Assembly (NCBI GenBank): GCA_002862125.1
Contig: PHSP01000002.1
Span: forward strand, 1 to 64,000
Direction: 5' to 3'
Source: Methylobacter sp. KS41
GTDB taxonomy: Bacteria > Pseudomonadota > Gammaproteobacteria > Methylococcales > Methylomonadaceae
Length of the DNA stretch: 64,000 bases
Part shown: in pieces, positions 25,443 through 34,647 of the stretch
Layout of the letters: the number at the start of each line of letters is the position of its first letter
Numbering within the stretch: the stretch's first letter is position 1
Notes under the pieces: model-generated
What the model was told of the DNA's origin: nothing
The model's input: the letters and a program-made list of their open reading frames with translations, nothing else
Database searches by the model: none
Program-made: the position numbers and the translations under genes

Positions 25443-26393
25443 ATGATGTATGCGTCGGCAGTTTCAGAAGTCTATGGAGATGAGTTGCACGAATGTGTCG
25501 CCTGTGGAGGTGAAAAGATAAAATATTGGCGCCGGAAAAATTTCCAATATACCCAAAGCGCCAGTCACAAGGAGTTCCAAATATACCGTTGCGAAAGCTG
25601 CGGAACCGGGTTCCTGAACCGGCCGCCGCATGCGCAATGGCTGCAATCCATTTATCAATATTCAGGGCAGGCGCTGACCCAGGCGACTACGCTGGAGGAC
25701 GTGCTGGCCAGAGAGGCCGAGTTTCCCAACTGCAAGGTGGATGCGGAACGGATGAGCCGGCAAGCCGATCGCTTCAATATTTCCGGGTATGGGAAAGCTC
25801 TTGATATTGGCTCGGGGTTTGGTTTTTACACGCATGCGCTCAGGAAGCTGGGTTATAGGACAGTCAGCATCAATCCAGGAAAATACGAAAACGAAGTGTT
25901 CAGAAACCTGAATGGCGACGAGCCGCTTGCCGTGATGTTCGAGGATTATTGCGAACCATCCGAAAAGTTTGGGGTAGTCATGATGTCGCAGGTATTGGAG
26001 CATCTTCTTGAGCCGGATCACGCAATAAATAAGGTAAACGGGCTGCTGGCCCCGGGCGGCGTTTTGGCTTGCGCCGTGCCTAATTATGATTCATTCCTGG
26101 TCAAACTTTTGGGCACGAAGGATAACGCCTGTTTATGGGTGCCGGAGCATGTCAATTTCTTTAGTGAAAAGGGGTTAAGAGCCCTGCTGGAGCGGAATGG
26201 TTTCAGTGTTGTTAAGGTAGAGCAAATAACCCGCATTCCATTCAATGCCCTATCCAAGAGGCTGCGGCTTAAAGGAACGCCGGCTGCCATTGCTGACGGC
26301 CTGGTAAGCATTTTCCAGGTTCCGTTTTCCGCTTTGATGAATTTTTTCAAACTGGGAATCTACATCAATTTATATGCAGTCAAGAAATCATAA
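25443..26393 (+). CDS. SAM-dependent methyltransferase with N-terminal zinc-ribbon-like segment
   Basis: A 316-residue class I methyltransferase. The N-terminus holds two CxxC pairs (CVACGG and CESCGT) about 37 residues apart, a likely structural zinc site. The catalytic domain shows ALDIGSGFGFYTHALRKLGY for SAM binding, MSQVLEHLLEPDHAI and LLAPGGVLACAVPNYDS, as in Methyltransf_23 enzymes. ATG 25443 has AAGGA 8 nt upstream; an earlier GTG (25404) does not. Enzymes of this kind near polysaccharide genes often methylate sugar hydroxyls or make branched sugars. The acceptor here is unknown. Confidence 0.85.
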   Translation: MMYASAVSEVYGDELHECVACGGEKIKYWRRKNFQYTQSASHKEFQIYRCESCGTGFLNRPPHAQWLQSIYQYSGQALTQATTLEDVLAREAEFPNCKVDAERMSRQADRFNISGYGKALDIGSGFGFYTHALRKLGYRTVSINPGKYENEVFRNLNGDEPLAVMFEDYCEPSEKFGVVMMSQVLEHLLEPDHAINKVNGLLAPGGVLACAVPNYDSFLVKLLGTKDNACLWVPEHVNFFSEKGLRALLERNGFSVVKVEQITRIPFNALSKRLRLKGTPAAIADGLVSIFQVPFSALMNFFKLGIYINLYAVKKS

Positions 26394-26402
26394 GCCGACC
26401 CT

Positions 26403-27185
26403 ATGCTAACTGTTGTTATTTTGACCAAAAACGAGGAAGTCAACCTGCCTGACTGTCTGGCGGCTATTCCAGAGCGCTATCCTATTGTGATTGTTGATTC
26501 GGGAAGCACTGACAAAACGATCGCCATAGCCGAGAGCCGGTTTTGCAGAATTTATACGAATCCATGGCCGGGCTTTGCCGAACAACGCAACTTTGCCATA
26601 AAACAATGCAATATTAATACACCCTGGATTTTGTTCGTCGATGCTGATGAAATCTATCCCCAGACTTTTTATCAGTGGTTTGAATCAGGGATGGAGGATT
26701 CCGGTAAGTTTGATGTGCTGATGGTGCCGTCGATACTTTACCTTCGCGGCAAACGTTTAAACCATGCTCCCGGCTATCCCATTTACCACCCCAGACTGGT
26801 GCGCAGGGATACGGTCAGCTTTGTCCGCAATCATACCGGACACGGCGAAGCCGTGATTAATACTTGCCGGATAGGATATTCCGCTATTCCTTATGAACAC
26901 TATTTTTATCATGGCGAGATCATTGAATGGATGCATAAACATGTCGATAAAGCCGCGCAGGAAGTAAAGCTTCAGCCTACCGCCGATGCGGTGATGACCA
27001 GGCGAGGGCGTTTAAGTGTTTTGTTGGGGCGGTCCTGGCTCAGGATTCTTGCCCGGTTTTTATACCACTTCGTGTTTCGAGGCGGTTTTTTGGATGGCGT
27101 TGCGGGCTTGGAGTTTGCTCTCATGTTTACCTGGTATGAAGCAACGATCTATGTGCAGGCAAAAGCCGGTATTCAGGCAAGGTGA
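26403..27185 (+). CDS. Glycosyltransferase family 2 (WaaE/KdtX-like)
   Basis: A 260-residue GT-A fold transferase. LTVVILTKNEEVNLPDCLAA begins the nucleotide-sugar domain. IVIVDSGSTDKT and ILFVDADE provide the acidic pocket and the DxD-type metal site (DAD). RNHTGHGE and the C-terminal hydrophobic stretch FLYHFVFRGGFLDGVAG place it near the LPS-core beta-glucosyltransferase WaaE/KdtX subgroup. It adds one sugar to the lipid-linked unit at the cytoplasmic face. Its stop overlaps the next transferase start by 4 bp. Confidence 0.88.
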   Translation: MLTVVILTKNEEVNLPDCLAAIPERYPIVIVDSGSTDKTIAIAESRFCRIYTNPWPGFAEQRNFAIKQCNINTPWILFVDADEIYPQTFYQWFESGMEDSGKFDVLMVPSILYLRGKRLNHAPGYPIYHPRLVRRDTVSFVRNHTGHGEAVINTCRIGYSAIPYEHYFYHGEIIEWMHKHVDKAAQEVKLQPTADAVMTRRGRLSVLLGRSWLRILARFLYHFVFRGGFLDGVAGLEFALMFTWYEATIYVQAKAGIQAR

Positions 27186-28045
27186 TTAATATGACAATTT
27201 CATTGGTTTTAGCCACGCTGGGTAGAGATTTGGAAGTTGCCGATTTCTTAAAATCTTTGTTGCTCCAGACCTATAAAAACTTCGAGATCATTATCATCGA
27301 TCAAAACAGGGACGGTAAAATCGATGCCATTGTAGAGCAGTTTGCGGATTGCTTCGATTTGAAGCATGTGAAAGTGGATTTTACCGGTAACGCCAGAGCC
27401 AGGGACTACGGCATAGGTTTGGCCAAAGGCAGAATCATCGCGTTTCCCGACGACGACTGCACCTATGATAAGGAAGTCCTGGAAAAAGTTGTCGGGGAGT
27501 TTGGCAAACGCAAAAACCTGTCCATTCTGGTAGCCGGATCCTATGACTTCTCATCCAGCCGGTTTAGCATCGGCGTTAACAGCCGCAAAGCCCGTTACTT
27601 TTCACGTTTCCGGATGATGGGGGTGGAGTTTACGCAGTTTTTTGACCGGGACAGAATTGATGTTCAGCAGTTTCATCTCGATCATGACTTCGGAATCGGT
27701 TCCAAGTATTCCGGGGCGGAAGGTTTTGAGCTTTTGTATCGTTTGCTTAGGGCCGGCGGTACGGCATTTTATACGCCGGAAATAAAGATTTATCACCCGG
27801 ATAAAGATCACTACAAGCTTGGAACCGGAAGAATGCTGATGTATTCCACCGGGATTGGCGCTTACATCAGAAAATTCGCCAATCAACACGACGTGTTCAT
27901 TCTGTACTATATCGTGCGCAAGATGTTTATCGCCCCCATCCTGAAAATGATACTGGCACTGGTTTTATTGAACCCCAAAAGGCTGGCTTATTCTTTTTAC
28001 AACCTGGTCGGTATCTGGCGCGGGTTTCTCGAGTATGGAAGGTAA
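27182..28045 (+). CDS. Glycosyltransferase family 2
   Basis: A 287-residue GT2 enzyme. SLVLATLGRDLEVADFLKSL is the N-terminal strand-helix. FEIIIIDQNRDGK follows, and IIAFPDDDCTYDKEVLE carries the DDD metal site. A basic, hydrophobic C-terminus (KMFIAPILKMILALVLL) suggests membrane association. It may start at GTG 27182, overlapping the previous gene, or at ATG 27191. Donor and linkage cannot be read from sequence. The REP-like element lies just after it. Confidence 0.85.
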   Translation: MINMTISLVLATLGRDLEVADFLKSLLLQTYKNFEIIIIDQNRDGKIDAIVEQFADCFDLKHVKVDFTGNARARDYGIGLAKGRIIAFPDDDCTYDKEVLEKVVGEFGKRKNLSILVAGSYDFSSSRFSIGVNSRKARYFSRFRMMGVEFTQFFDRDRIDVQQFHLDHDFGIGSKYSGAEGFELLYRLLRAGGTAFYTPEIKIYHPDKDHYKLGTGRMLMYSTGIGAYIRKFANQHDVFILYYIVRKMFIAPILKMILALVLLNPKRLAYSFYNLVGIWRGFLEYGR

Positions 28046-28084
28046 CGCAAGATGAGCCCTTGTAGATGTTTTATTACCCTCAGA

Positions 28085-28138
28085 GTTTGCCGGAAACGCC
28101 AGCCGTCGCTATTGCTCGAACCGGCTTATTCCGGCCTA
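28085..28138. repeat. REP-like element (copy 2, half element)
   Basis: These 54 bases match 364-417 at 47 positions. The CTTATTCCGGCCTA end is kept but no matching left arm is present, so this is a single REP unit. On the minus strand GCCGGAA and TTTCCGGC can pair into a hairpin. It sits in the 134-bp gap between two glycosyltransferase genes inside the exopolysaccharide locus, where such hairpins can trim or stabilise mRNA. Confidence 0.75.
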
Positions 28139-28179
28139 AGGGTCTTTATTTATAAACTGACAGATTCAGGAGAATTATT

Positions 28180-29382
28180 ATGGAAGTAGGCATTGTTACC
28201 ACGCATATACCGCCGGCTAAAGGTTATGGCGGCGTGTCAGTCACTGCCGGTGTGTTAACCAAGGCCTGGGCGGAGCGAGGGCATAAGATGGTGATAGTCG
28301 CATCCGACGAATCGATTGCCGGCCGCCTGCGCCCTGAACAGGTCAGTCTTGGCGAACAGGTTGAGGTCCGGCTGTATCGATGTTACGGATTAAGGCGTTG
28401 GGGATTTGGACTGGGCGCTATTTCCGAGCTGTTCACATTATGTTTCAGAGCGCCGGTGGTTTATATCCATGGCATAGCAACCTGGCCGTCTACGCTTGCA
28501 GCCATCTTTTGCGTCCTGCTGCGCCGCCCGTTCATGGTGGCCGTGCATGGCGGGCTGATGCCTGAGCACGTCGATCTGATACGGAGGGAGAAACCCCACA
28601 AATGGCTGTACTATCGATGGCTGACTTTTCCAACCCTGCGCAGGGCCATCGCCGTGCATTGCACCAGCGAGACCGAGGCGGAAGGCGTCCGCAACGTGCT
28701 CGGCGAAGATGCGCGTATTCTGCTGGTTCCAAACGGCATCGACAGCCGTGATTTTACAGTGGCTCAATACCCTGCCGGGGAAGGCATGAATATTTGCTTT
28801 TTGGGGCACGTTCAACAGGAAAAAGGGATTAATGCCTTTATCCGGGCATGGTTGAAAGTCCGCCGCACCGCGGACCGGCTGGTAATCGCCGGCAGAAGCG
28901 TGGATGGCGCTTATTTCGAGGAGTTTCAGGCGCTGGTCGAACAAGCCCGGGGGGGCATCATTTATCGCGGTTACCTGGAGCGCGGCGAAGTGATGGAATT
29001 GCTGGCATCAAGCCATTTTCTGGCATTGCCTTCAGGATTGGAAGAGGCGGGCGGTATGCGCGAGAACTTTGGCAACGTGGTGGCCGAAGCCATGGCCTCG
29101 GGCCGCCCGGCATTGGTAGCCAGGGGCTTGGCATGGGATCATCTCGAAGCGTCCGGCGCCGGCTTTGTTTTTGATAGAACCGAGTCTTCCGTGTGCGAAG
29201 TGCTGAAAAAGGCGCAAGCGCTGGATAGGCGGGAGTGGGAACAGATGTCATGGAACGGCAGGCAGTATGTCGAACAGCAGCTGGACCCTGTCAAACTGGG
29301 AGATAAAGTTTGGCAAGTGTTGAACAGACATGATCAAGCCGGTCAGCCGCAACAGCTGGCAGAGAGGTCTTCGTATGAGTAA
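28180..29382 (+). CDS. Glycosyltransferase family 4
   Basis: A 400-residue GT-B enzyme, retaining type. The N-terminal domain begins VGIVTTHIPPAKGYGGVSVT with the glycine-rich donor loop typical of GT4. Further features are ILLVPNGIDSRDF, NICFLGHVQQEKGI at the start of the second domain, and LPSGLEEAGGMRENFGNVVAEAMASG, the E(x7)E-like nucleotide-sugar motif. A strong AGGAGA site precedes ATG 28180. The 3' end overlaps the next gene by 8 bp. Sugar specificity unknown. Confidence 0.9.
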   Translation: MEVGIVTTHIPPAKGYGGVSVTAGVLTKAWAERGHKMVIVASDESIAGRLRPEQVSLGEQVEVRLYRCYGLRRWGFGLGAISELFTLCFRAPVVYIHGIATWPSTLAAIFCVLLRRPFMVAVHGGLMPEHVDLIRREKPHKWLYYRWLTFPTLRRAIAVHCTSETEAEGVRNVLGEDARILLVPNGIDSRDFTVAQYPAGEGMNICFLGHVQQEKGINAFIRAWLKVRRTADRLVIAGRSVDGAYFEEFQALVEQARGGIIYRGYLERGEVMELLASSHFLALPSGLEEAGGMRENFGNVVAEAMASGRPALVARGLAWDHLEASGAGFVFDRTESSVCEVLKKAQALDRREWEQMSWNGRQYVEQQLDPVKLGDKVWQVLNRHDQAGQPQQLAERSSYE

Positions 29383-30298
29383 GGCCGGGCTTATTGTACC
29401 TACCCTGAATGCCGGCAGCCTGTGGGAGTCCTGGCTTAAAGCTTTTGAACAACAGACCCGGAAGCCGGATTGCCTGTTGGTGGTGGACTCTTCCTCCAGC
29501 GACGAAACCGTAGCCCTGGCGCGCGCGCAAGGGTTTGATGTGAAGGTCATTCCCAAACCGGAGTTTAATCACGGCGGCACTCGCCAACTCGGCGTGGATG
29601 AGCTGGCGGAGATGGATATTATAGTTTTTCTGACTCAGGATGCCTTACTAGCCAGCCCCTATGCAATCGAACGGCTGTTGTCCGCGTTTGATGATGAGCG
29701 AGTCGGCGCGGCCTATGGACGCCAGCTTCCGCACCGGAACGCCGGACCCGTTGCCGCCCACGCCCGCCTGTTCAATTATCCGGCCGAAAGCCAGTTGCGC
29801 AGCCTGGAAGATAGAACGCGCTTTGGCATAAAAACGGTGTTTATATCCAATTCTTTTGCCGCCTACCGGCGCAGCGCATTAATGCAGGCCGGCGGCTTTC
29901 CGGTCGACACCATTATGAATGAAGACACCTTTGTGGCCGGAAAGATGCTGATGTCGGGCTGGAAAATCGCTTACCGCGCCGATGCCGCCGTGTTTCACTC
30001 TCATGACTATGGTTTTCTGGACGAATTTAAGCGCTACTTCGATATCGGTGTTTTTCATACCTGTAGTCCATGGCTGCAACAGACATTTGGCGGAGCATCC
30101 GGCGAGGGTATGCGGTTCGTGATTTCGGAAATGCGCTACCTGATAAAGCACGCCCCTTGGCTGGTTCCATCCGCCGCGTTGCGGACCGGGTTGAAATGGC
30201 TGGGATTCAAGCTGGGCGCTCTGCATCAGGAATTGCCGCAAGCCATGCGTAGATGCTTTAGCATGCATAAAACTTTCTGGCTTCGCACCATGTCATAG
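29375..30298 (+). CDS. Glycosyltransferase family 2, rhamnosyltransferase-like
   Basis: A 307-residue GT2 enzyme. AGLIVPTLNAGSLWESWLKA, LLVVDSSSSDETVALA and IIVFLTQDALL mark the donor domain; the metal site is QDA rather than DxD, as in RfbF/WbbL-type rhamnosyltransferases. ISNSFAAYRRSALMQAGGFP, GMNEDTF-like MNEDTFVAGKML and AVFHSHDYGFLDEFKRYFDIG fit the same group. ATG 29375 is inside the preceding gene's end and has a GAGAGG site. It is the last gene of the exopolysaccharide locus. Confidence 0.85.
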   Translation: MSKAGLIVPTLNAGSLWESWLKAFEQQTRKPDCLLVVDSSSSDETVALARAQGFDVKVIPKPEFNHGGTRQLGVDELAEMDIIVFLTQDALLASPYAIERLLSAFDDERVGAAYGRQLPHRNAGPVAAHARLFNYPAESQLRSLEDRTRFGIKTVFISNSFAAYRRSALMQAGGFPVDTIMNEDTFVAGKMLMSGWKIAYRADAAVFHSHDYGFLDEFKRYFDIGVFHTCSPWLQQTFGGASGEGMRFVISEMRYLIKHAPWLVPSAALRTGLKWLGFKLGALHQELPQAMRRCFSMHKTFWLRTMS

Positions 30299-30314
30299 GC
30301 TTAACTGATGAAGG

Positions 30315-30383
30315 CCTTCCTAAATGAGGCCGCCTTTATTGGCAAAAATCGGTGCCGGGCTAAATGGAAACTTTTTAGGAAGG
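30315..30383. repeat. 10-bp inverted repeat after the exopolysaccharide locus
   Basis: CCTTCCTAAA (30315-30324) is the exact reverse complement of 30374-30383. The 49-bp spacing makes a large stem-loop whose purpose is unclear; it could protect the 3' end of the locus transcript. The remaining bases to 30562 are AT-rich and probably hold the promoter of the next gene. A 70-codon frame across the repeat has no support. Confidence 0.5.
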
Positions 30384-30562
30384 TAGTTGAAATAAGGCCA
30401 CCGGGATGTGCTGCCGGAATCACGCTATTGTTGCATACCAGTCTACAAGGTATAGTTGTTAATATTTCATTAAGCTTCATTATTTTAAACTATAAATGCT
30501 CAAGAAATGTTCAGCTGTAACGATGACTAACCTCGAGAAGTCCCCCAGAGGATAAAATTTAA

Positions 30563-31924
30563 ATGAACATGTTAAACTTAAAAAAATCAATAACTCCGGT
30601 CATCCAATTGTCAGCAGTTCTACTGCTTGGCATCTTGACCAGCGGCTGTCAACATCTGAAATTTTTTCCTGACCTAAATGAAAACCTGGCATTTCAAGAG
30701 GAGGAAAGCCGGCAAAAAACCCAGCCGCTGGCTAAAACCATCGAAACCCATCATTTTCAGTTGTCCGGCGGCCAAAATATGGTCGGCGCGATTGCCGCTA
30801 TCAACACGCGTGAAAATGATACGCTGTCTGATATGGCACGGCATTTTGGTCTGGGTTTTAACGATATCAGCCTGGCTAATCCAGCTATCACTCCCTGGAC
30901 TCCGAAACCCGGCAGCCGAGTAATATTGCCTTTGCAATTTGTGCTTCCTGATACCCCGCATAAGGGCATCGTTCTTAACCTAGCGAATATGCGTCTGTTT
31001 TACTATCCCAAAAGTCAGCCTGGCCAGGTGTTTACTTATCCTGTTGGTATTGGCCGGCAAGGGTGGAGTACGCCGTTGGGATTAACCAGCATTGTTTCCA
31101 AAAAAGCCAACCCGACCTGGGTTGTGCCCGCATCCATTCACCAGGAACATGCGGAAAAAGGCGATTCATTACCCAGCGTAGTGCCTGCTGGTCCTGATAA
31201 TCCGCTGGGACTCTATGCAATGCGGCTCGGTTTTCCCAGTTATCTGATGCACGGCACCAATAAACCTTACGGCATTGGAATGCAAGTCAGCCACGGTTGC
31301 GTGCAGCTTTATCCGGAGGATATTGAAGCGCTGTTCAAGAAAGCTTCAGTCGGAATGCCGGTACGGATTATCCACCAGCCTTATCTGACGGCCTGGAATC
31401 AGGACATGCTTTATCTCGAAGCCAATGAACCGCTCCAAAAATGGGCGCATGACAAACCCAGATTAAAAAAACAGTTATTGAAACAGTTACATCAAATCAG
31501 TTCCAAAAAAGACGTCTCTATCGATTGGAAAAAAGTTGATCGCATTATTCAGCGTTCGGACGGCATTCCTACGCCAATTCTTGCGCAAAGTCCGGATGAA
31601 GCAGAGATATTGGCAAACGCCGTGCAGATGGAGCATCCTGAGCAACTCTATCAACAACCGGTTGTTGCGGAATTAAAGGATAGCGACTGGTCGATTATGG
31701 TGGCAAGCTTCGATAACGAAACAAAAGCGCAAGAACTCGCAACAATGCTCAATCATCAGGGGCCTATCATTCCTGCGCGAAAAATTCAAAAAAACGATGC
31801 CTACCATGTTGTCGCGGGGCCTTTTAAAAATAAAAAGGAAGCGGTAGCCGCCGCAAAACGCATTCGCATGGATTTTGAAATTAATGTTAAGCCTTCAAAG
31901 CCGCAGTTAATTTCAAAAAATTAG
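30563..31924 (+). CDS. L,D-transpeptidase lipoprotein with LysM-like and SPOR domains
   Basis: A 453-residue YkuD-family enzyme acting on peptidoglycan: it forms 3-3 cross-links or attaches proteins. The lipobox LTSGC puts the lipidated Cys at 29. A LysM-like segment (NDTLSDMARHFGLGFNDISL) precedes the catalytic domain, with His230 in HGTN and the active site SHGCVQL (His244, Cys246). The position after SHGC-V is Gln248 where SHGC(I/V)R is usual. After a linker, residues about 372-447 form a SPOR domain (WSIMVASFDNETKAQELATM) that binds denuded glycan strands at division sites. The transpeptidase plus SPOR combination is unusual. The RlpA-like gene follows. Confidence 0.9.
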   Translation: MNMLNLKKSITPVIQLSAVLLLGILTSGCQHLKFFPDLNENLAFQEEESRQKTQPLAKTIETHHFQLSGGQNMVGAIAAINTRENDTLSDMARHFGLGFNDISLANPAITPWTPKPGSRVILPLQFVLPDTPHKGIVLNLANMRLFYYPKSQPGQVFTYPVGIGRQGWSTPLGLTSIVSKKANPTWVVPASIHQEHAEKGDSLPSVVPAGPDNPLGLYAMRLGFPSYLMHGTNKPYGIGMQVSHGCVQLYPEDIEALFKKASVGMPVRIIHQPYLTAWNQDMLYLEANEPLQKWAHDKPRLKKQLLKQLHQISSKKDVSIDWKKVDRIIQRSDGIPTPILAQSPDEAEILANAVQMEHPEQLYQQPVVAELKDSDWSIMVASFDNETKAQELATMLNHQGPIIPARKIQKNDAYHVVAGPFKNKKEAVAAAKRIRMDFEINVKPSKPQLISKN

Positions 31925-31999
31925 TATGGCGGGTGATCCTGATCTGTACTGTTGAATATAATGAACACGATTTCCAGAATTAACTGCAACAGGATTGGC

Positions 32000-32575
32000 A
32001 TGGATAGCCATATTAAACTGCCGGTAATTGGAAGAGGCGAACCGGCTCACCCATCACACAGTTTTCCAAGCACCCGGAACTATTCGAGACCCGTTTTTCT
32101 TGCGCTGGCGATGCTGTTAACCGGCTTGATCAGCGGTTGCGCTTCCGAGCCGCCAATATTACACAGCGCTGAGACAACGCGGCATGCTTCCCGTTTTCAT
32201 GACAACCGGCATAGAGCTGCGTATAACCGGCCTTACAAGGTAAAAGGCAAAACCTACTATCCCATGGCCTCGGCAAAGGGGTACAGCGAGCAGGGCATTG
32301 CTTCATGGTACGGATATGAATCAGGCAACCGCACTTCCATGGGAACCCGCTTTAATCCACGAGGCTATACTGCGGCTCATAAAACCCTGCCGTTACCCAG
32401 TAAAGTACGGGTGACCAATTTGCGCAATGGCCGATCAATTGTTGTGTTGGTTAATGATCGCGGCCCTTTCAAGAAAAACAGATTAATCGATTTATCACAT
32501 GGCGCGGCCAAAAAGATCGGTCTGGTTGGACTGACTAAAGTGAAAATTGAGTACATCTCTCTCGTCTCTGAATAA
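32000..32575 (+). CDS. RlpA-like lipoprotein (double-psi beta-barrel)
   Basis: A 191-residue protein. The double-psi beta-barrel domain reads GIASWYGYESGNRTSMGTRF, YTAAHKTLPLPSKVRVTNLR, VLVNDRGPF and RLIDLSHGAAKKIGL, with the conserved Asp of NDRGPF. RlpA proteins are lytic transglycosylases or septal-ring lipoproteins; this one lacks a SPOR domain, which the neighbouring transpeptidase has. A lipobox LISGC lies after an unusually long (about 30-residue) N-terminal region. ATG 32000 is chosen for AGGA 5 nt upstream; ATG 31961 or TTG 31952 would lengthen it. It converges on the next gene. Confidence 0.85.
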   Translation: MDSHIKLPVIGRGEPAHPSHSFPSTRNYSRPVFLALAMLLTGLISGCASEPPILHSAETTRHASRFHDNRHRAAYNRPYKVKGKTYYPMASAKGYSEQGIASWYGYESGNRTSMGTRFNPRGYTAAHKTLPLPSKVRVTNLRNGRSIVVLVNDRGPFKKNRLIDLSHGAAKKIGLVGLTKVKIEYISLVSE

Positions 32576-32633
32576 TACGGGGTTCCACGGCAGGCCGATT
32601 AAAACGCTGCCAGTTTTGATCCAGTTCCGCAAA

Positions 32634-34397
32634 TCAGTCATTCGTTGTATCAATACGGTAAGCCTCTAGCATACCTTTATTAGTACCCGGCAGTATGGAT
32701 GCCATATAGATATTATTTCCGTAGATCAACAGGGAAGTATCGTGGCGTCCCGCTCCTTTCAACGCTTGCTTGGCCACCAGCGCGCCATCTTTTATACGAA
32801 CTCCATAAACAGTTCCCGGATTACCGGTGTCTACAACCCAGATTATGTCATCGCCGTTTTTGCCCAGTTTAGCGGTTGCAGGCAGTGATATATGATTCCT
32901 GAACGATTGGACGGCTTCAGGACTTGAAGGATCGGGAAACTGCCAGAATCTTTTGAATTTAGGCGCCCCTTTTTCCTGAACAATCTTTAAGGCTATCAAC
33001 CCGGCCGGATGAGTGTTATCAGCGACAAAAGCAGGAATTACCACAACAGGCTCATTATCAATATAAGTCAACACGGGTTGGGTGACAATCATGCCCATCC
33101 AGCCAAACTTGCATGGATCAGCTTTGGTTCCGCAAATATCAACAATTTGCAGTCGATCATATTGCGTTCCCAAGTGCTCTGCATCGATTAGATAGACGCC
33201 GCCGTCCTTACCCGGCTGCACCAGTACGGAATGTCCATTTTTCATATTCACCTTAACCGGCGCGCTGGCGCCCAGATCATAATCCATCCGGGCAAGGCAT
33301 TCCCAGAAGGATTTATTATCACATTCTCCTCCGGCTGGTTTAAAAGGGGCGTCATTTTCCAGCAAACGGGGAATGAATAAATTCTTGCAGGATGCCATGC
33401 ATGCCTTATCCGGGTTTACCGGATTAAAATTCGCACACGCTGATTCATCGCAACCGGGATCGAATTTCAGGCCGGGCTTTAAGCGCATAAGTGTATTGGC
33501 ATAATCATGACGGCCAATATCAATTTGTCCGTTACCCGTAGGCACAAATAATTCGAATTCCTTGCCGGAAGGATAAACTTGAGGGCCTGCGGGCGCCCAG
33601 ATGCCGCCGCCGCAAATCATTTCCGTACTGCCATATCTTTCTGCAACCGGACATTCAGCTTCCGGCGTTGTCAACAACACACTGCTTATTGCCGGTTTTG
33701 CTTCCGCGTTCCCTTGCCTTGGAACTTGCCAGGAATCCATATCGATTTCAAAAAGCCAGCCGTGAAAAGGTTGTTCATCGAGAGCGCTGCCAAAGGCGGC
33801 ATACACGTAACCCAATTTGGATCCCGGTTTGTCAGCGTGCTTAAGCGCTGAATGCGAAGAGGCTGTAGGCGGATTAAATTTTACTGTCCCGGTTCCGCCA
33901 AACGCAGGTTTTTCGGCTGACAGCACAAGGACAGGAAAAGATTCATCCAGGCTTTTTTTTGTAAGATCAATAACCGCTAATCGATGGCTGGTGCGCACTC
34001 CATTTTCCAGGCACTGATAAAGAATGACCAATTTATCGCCGATTATCACCGGCGTAGAAACAAGCTGAGTCAGTTGGCCTTCAGGCGTTGGCGCATTGAT
34101 TTGCCAGTCCAAAGCGCCTGTTTCAGCATCCAGCGCCGCAATAAGGCCAGTTAAAACGGGCACAATAATCCGCGCTTTTCCTTGAGACAAATCCAGCACC
34201 GGAGAGGCAAAAATTCTTTCATCAAAGGTAACCGAGGGGTGGGCTGCGCTAGGAAAAAGTCTTTCCAGCTTGAAGTGTTCCTGCTGGTTTAACCCGGAAC
34301 GATTAGGACTGGCGCAACTGAATAAGAAAATGACCGTTACTATAGCGAGAGCAATAGAAAAATGATGCGCTACAAATTTGATAACTGTTTTGTTCAA
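32634..34397 (-). CDS. PQQ-like beta-propeller lipoprotein
   Basis: A 587-residue predicted lipoprotein (signal then LFSCAS, lipid Cys near residue 28). The mature part has blade-like repeats: IVPVLTGLIAALDAETGALD is a typical PQQ-enzyme/BamB blade, and similar pieces recur (GDKLVILYQ, GYVYAAFGSALDEQ, GGVYLIDAEHLGTQ, GTVYGVRIKDGAL). No dehydrogenase active-site motif is evident, so a scaffold role is more likely than catalysis. A Cys-rich insertion (about residues 305-370, with at least eight cysteines including DPGCDESACANF and CMASC) is unusual and suggests disulphides. Function not recognised. Confidence 0.7.
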   Translation of the reverse strand: MNKTVIKFVAHHFSIALAIVTVIFLFSCASPNRSGLNQQEHFKLERLFPSAAHPSVTFDERIFASPVLDLSQGKARIIVPVLTGLIAALDAETGALDWQINAPTPEGQLTQLVSTPVIIGDKLVILYQCLENGVRTSHRLAVIDLTKKSLDESFPVLVLSAEKPAFGGTGTVKFNPPTASSHSALKHADKPGSKLGYVYAAFGSALDEQPFHGWLFEIDMDSWQVPRQGNAEAKPAISSVLLTTPEAECPVAERYGSTEMICGGGIWAPAGPQVYPSGKEFELFVPTGNGQIDIGRHDYANTLMRLKPGLKFDPGCDESACANFNPVNPDKACMASCKNLFIPRLLENDAPFKPAGGECDNKSFWECLARMDYDLGASAPVKVNMKNGHSVLVQPGKDGGVYLIDAEHLGTQYDRLQIVDICGTKADPCKFGWMGMIVTQPVLTYIDNEPVVVIPAFVADNTHPAGLIALKIVQEKGAPKFKRFWQFPDPSSPEAVQSFRNHISLPATAKLGKNGDDIIWVVDTGNPGTVYGVRIKDGALVAKQALKGAGRHDTSLLIYGNNIYMASILPGTNKGMLEAYRIDTTND

Positions 34398-34647
34398 GCG
34401 TTACTCATTAAATTATTGAAGGAAATTTAGCCCGGATTCTACAGACGAACTATGACGATGTAAATTCAGCTTAAAATGCAAACCCGGATTAACAGATCAA
34501 ATCAGCTTCAATCAAAAGCGGTAAAAGATAGCCTTCATAAAAGAGCAAGCGCGAATACAGATAACAACAACGGGCTAAGTCTAAATCGCCTTTTCGGTTA
34601 AAATAGCAGAACTTTTTTAATTCCGGGTTCAAAGTTTGCCAATATTC

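Noticed and set aside
28438..28944. 168-codon frame antisense to the GT4 gene
   Set aside because: Entirely inside a well-supported glycosyltransferase gene; long antisense frames are expected in moderately GC-rich genes.
30308..30520. 70-codon frame after the exopolysaccharide locus
   Set aside because: It crosses the 10-bp inverted repeat, has no ribosome site and shows no family features.
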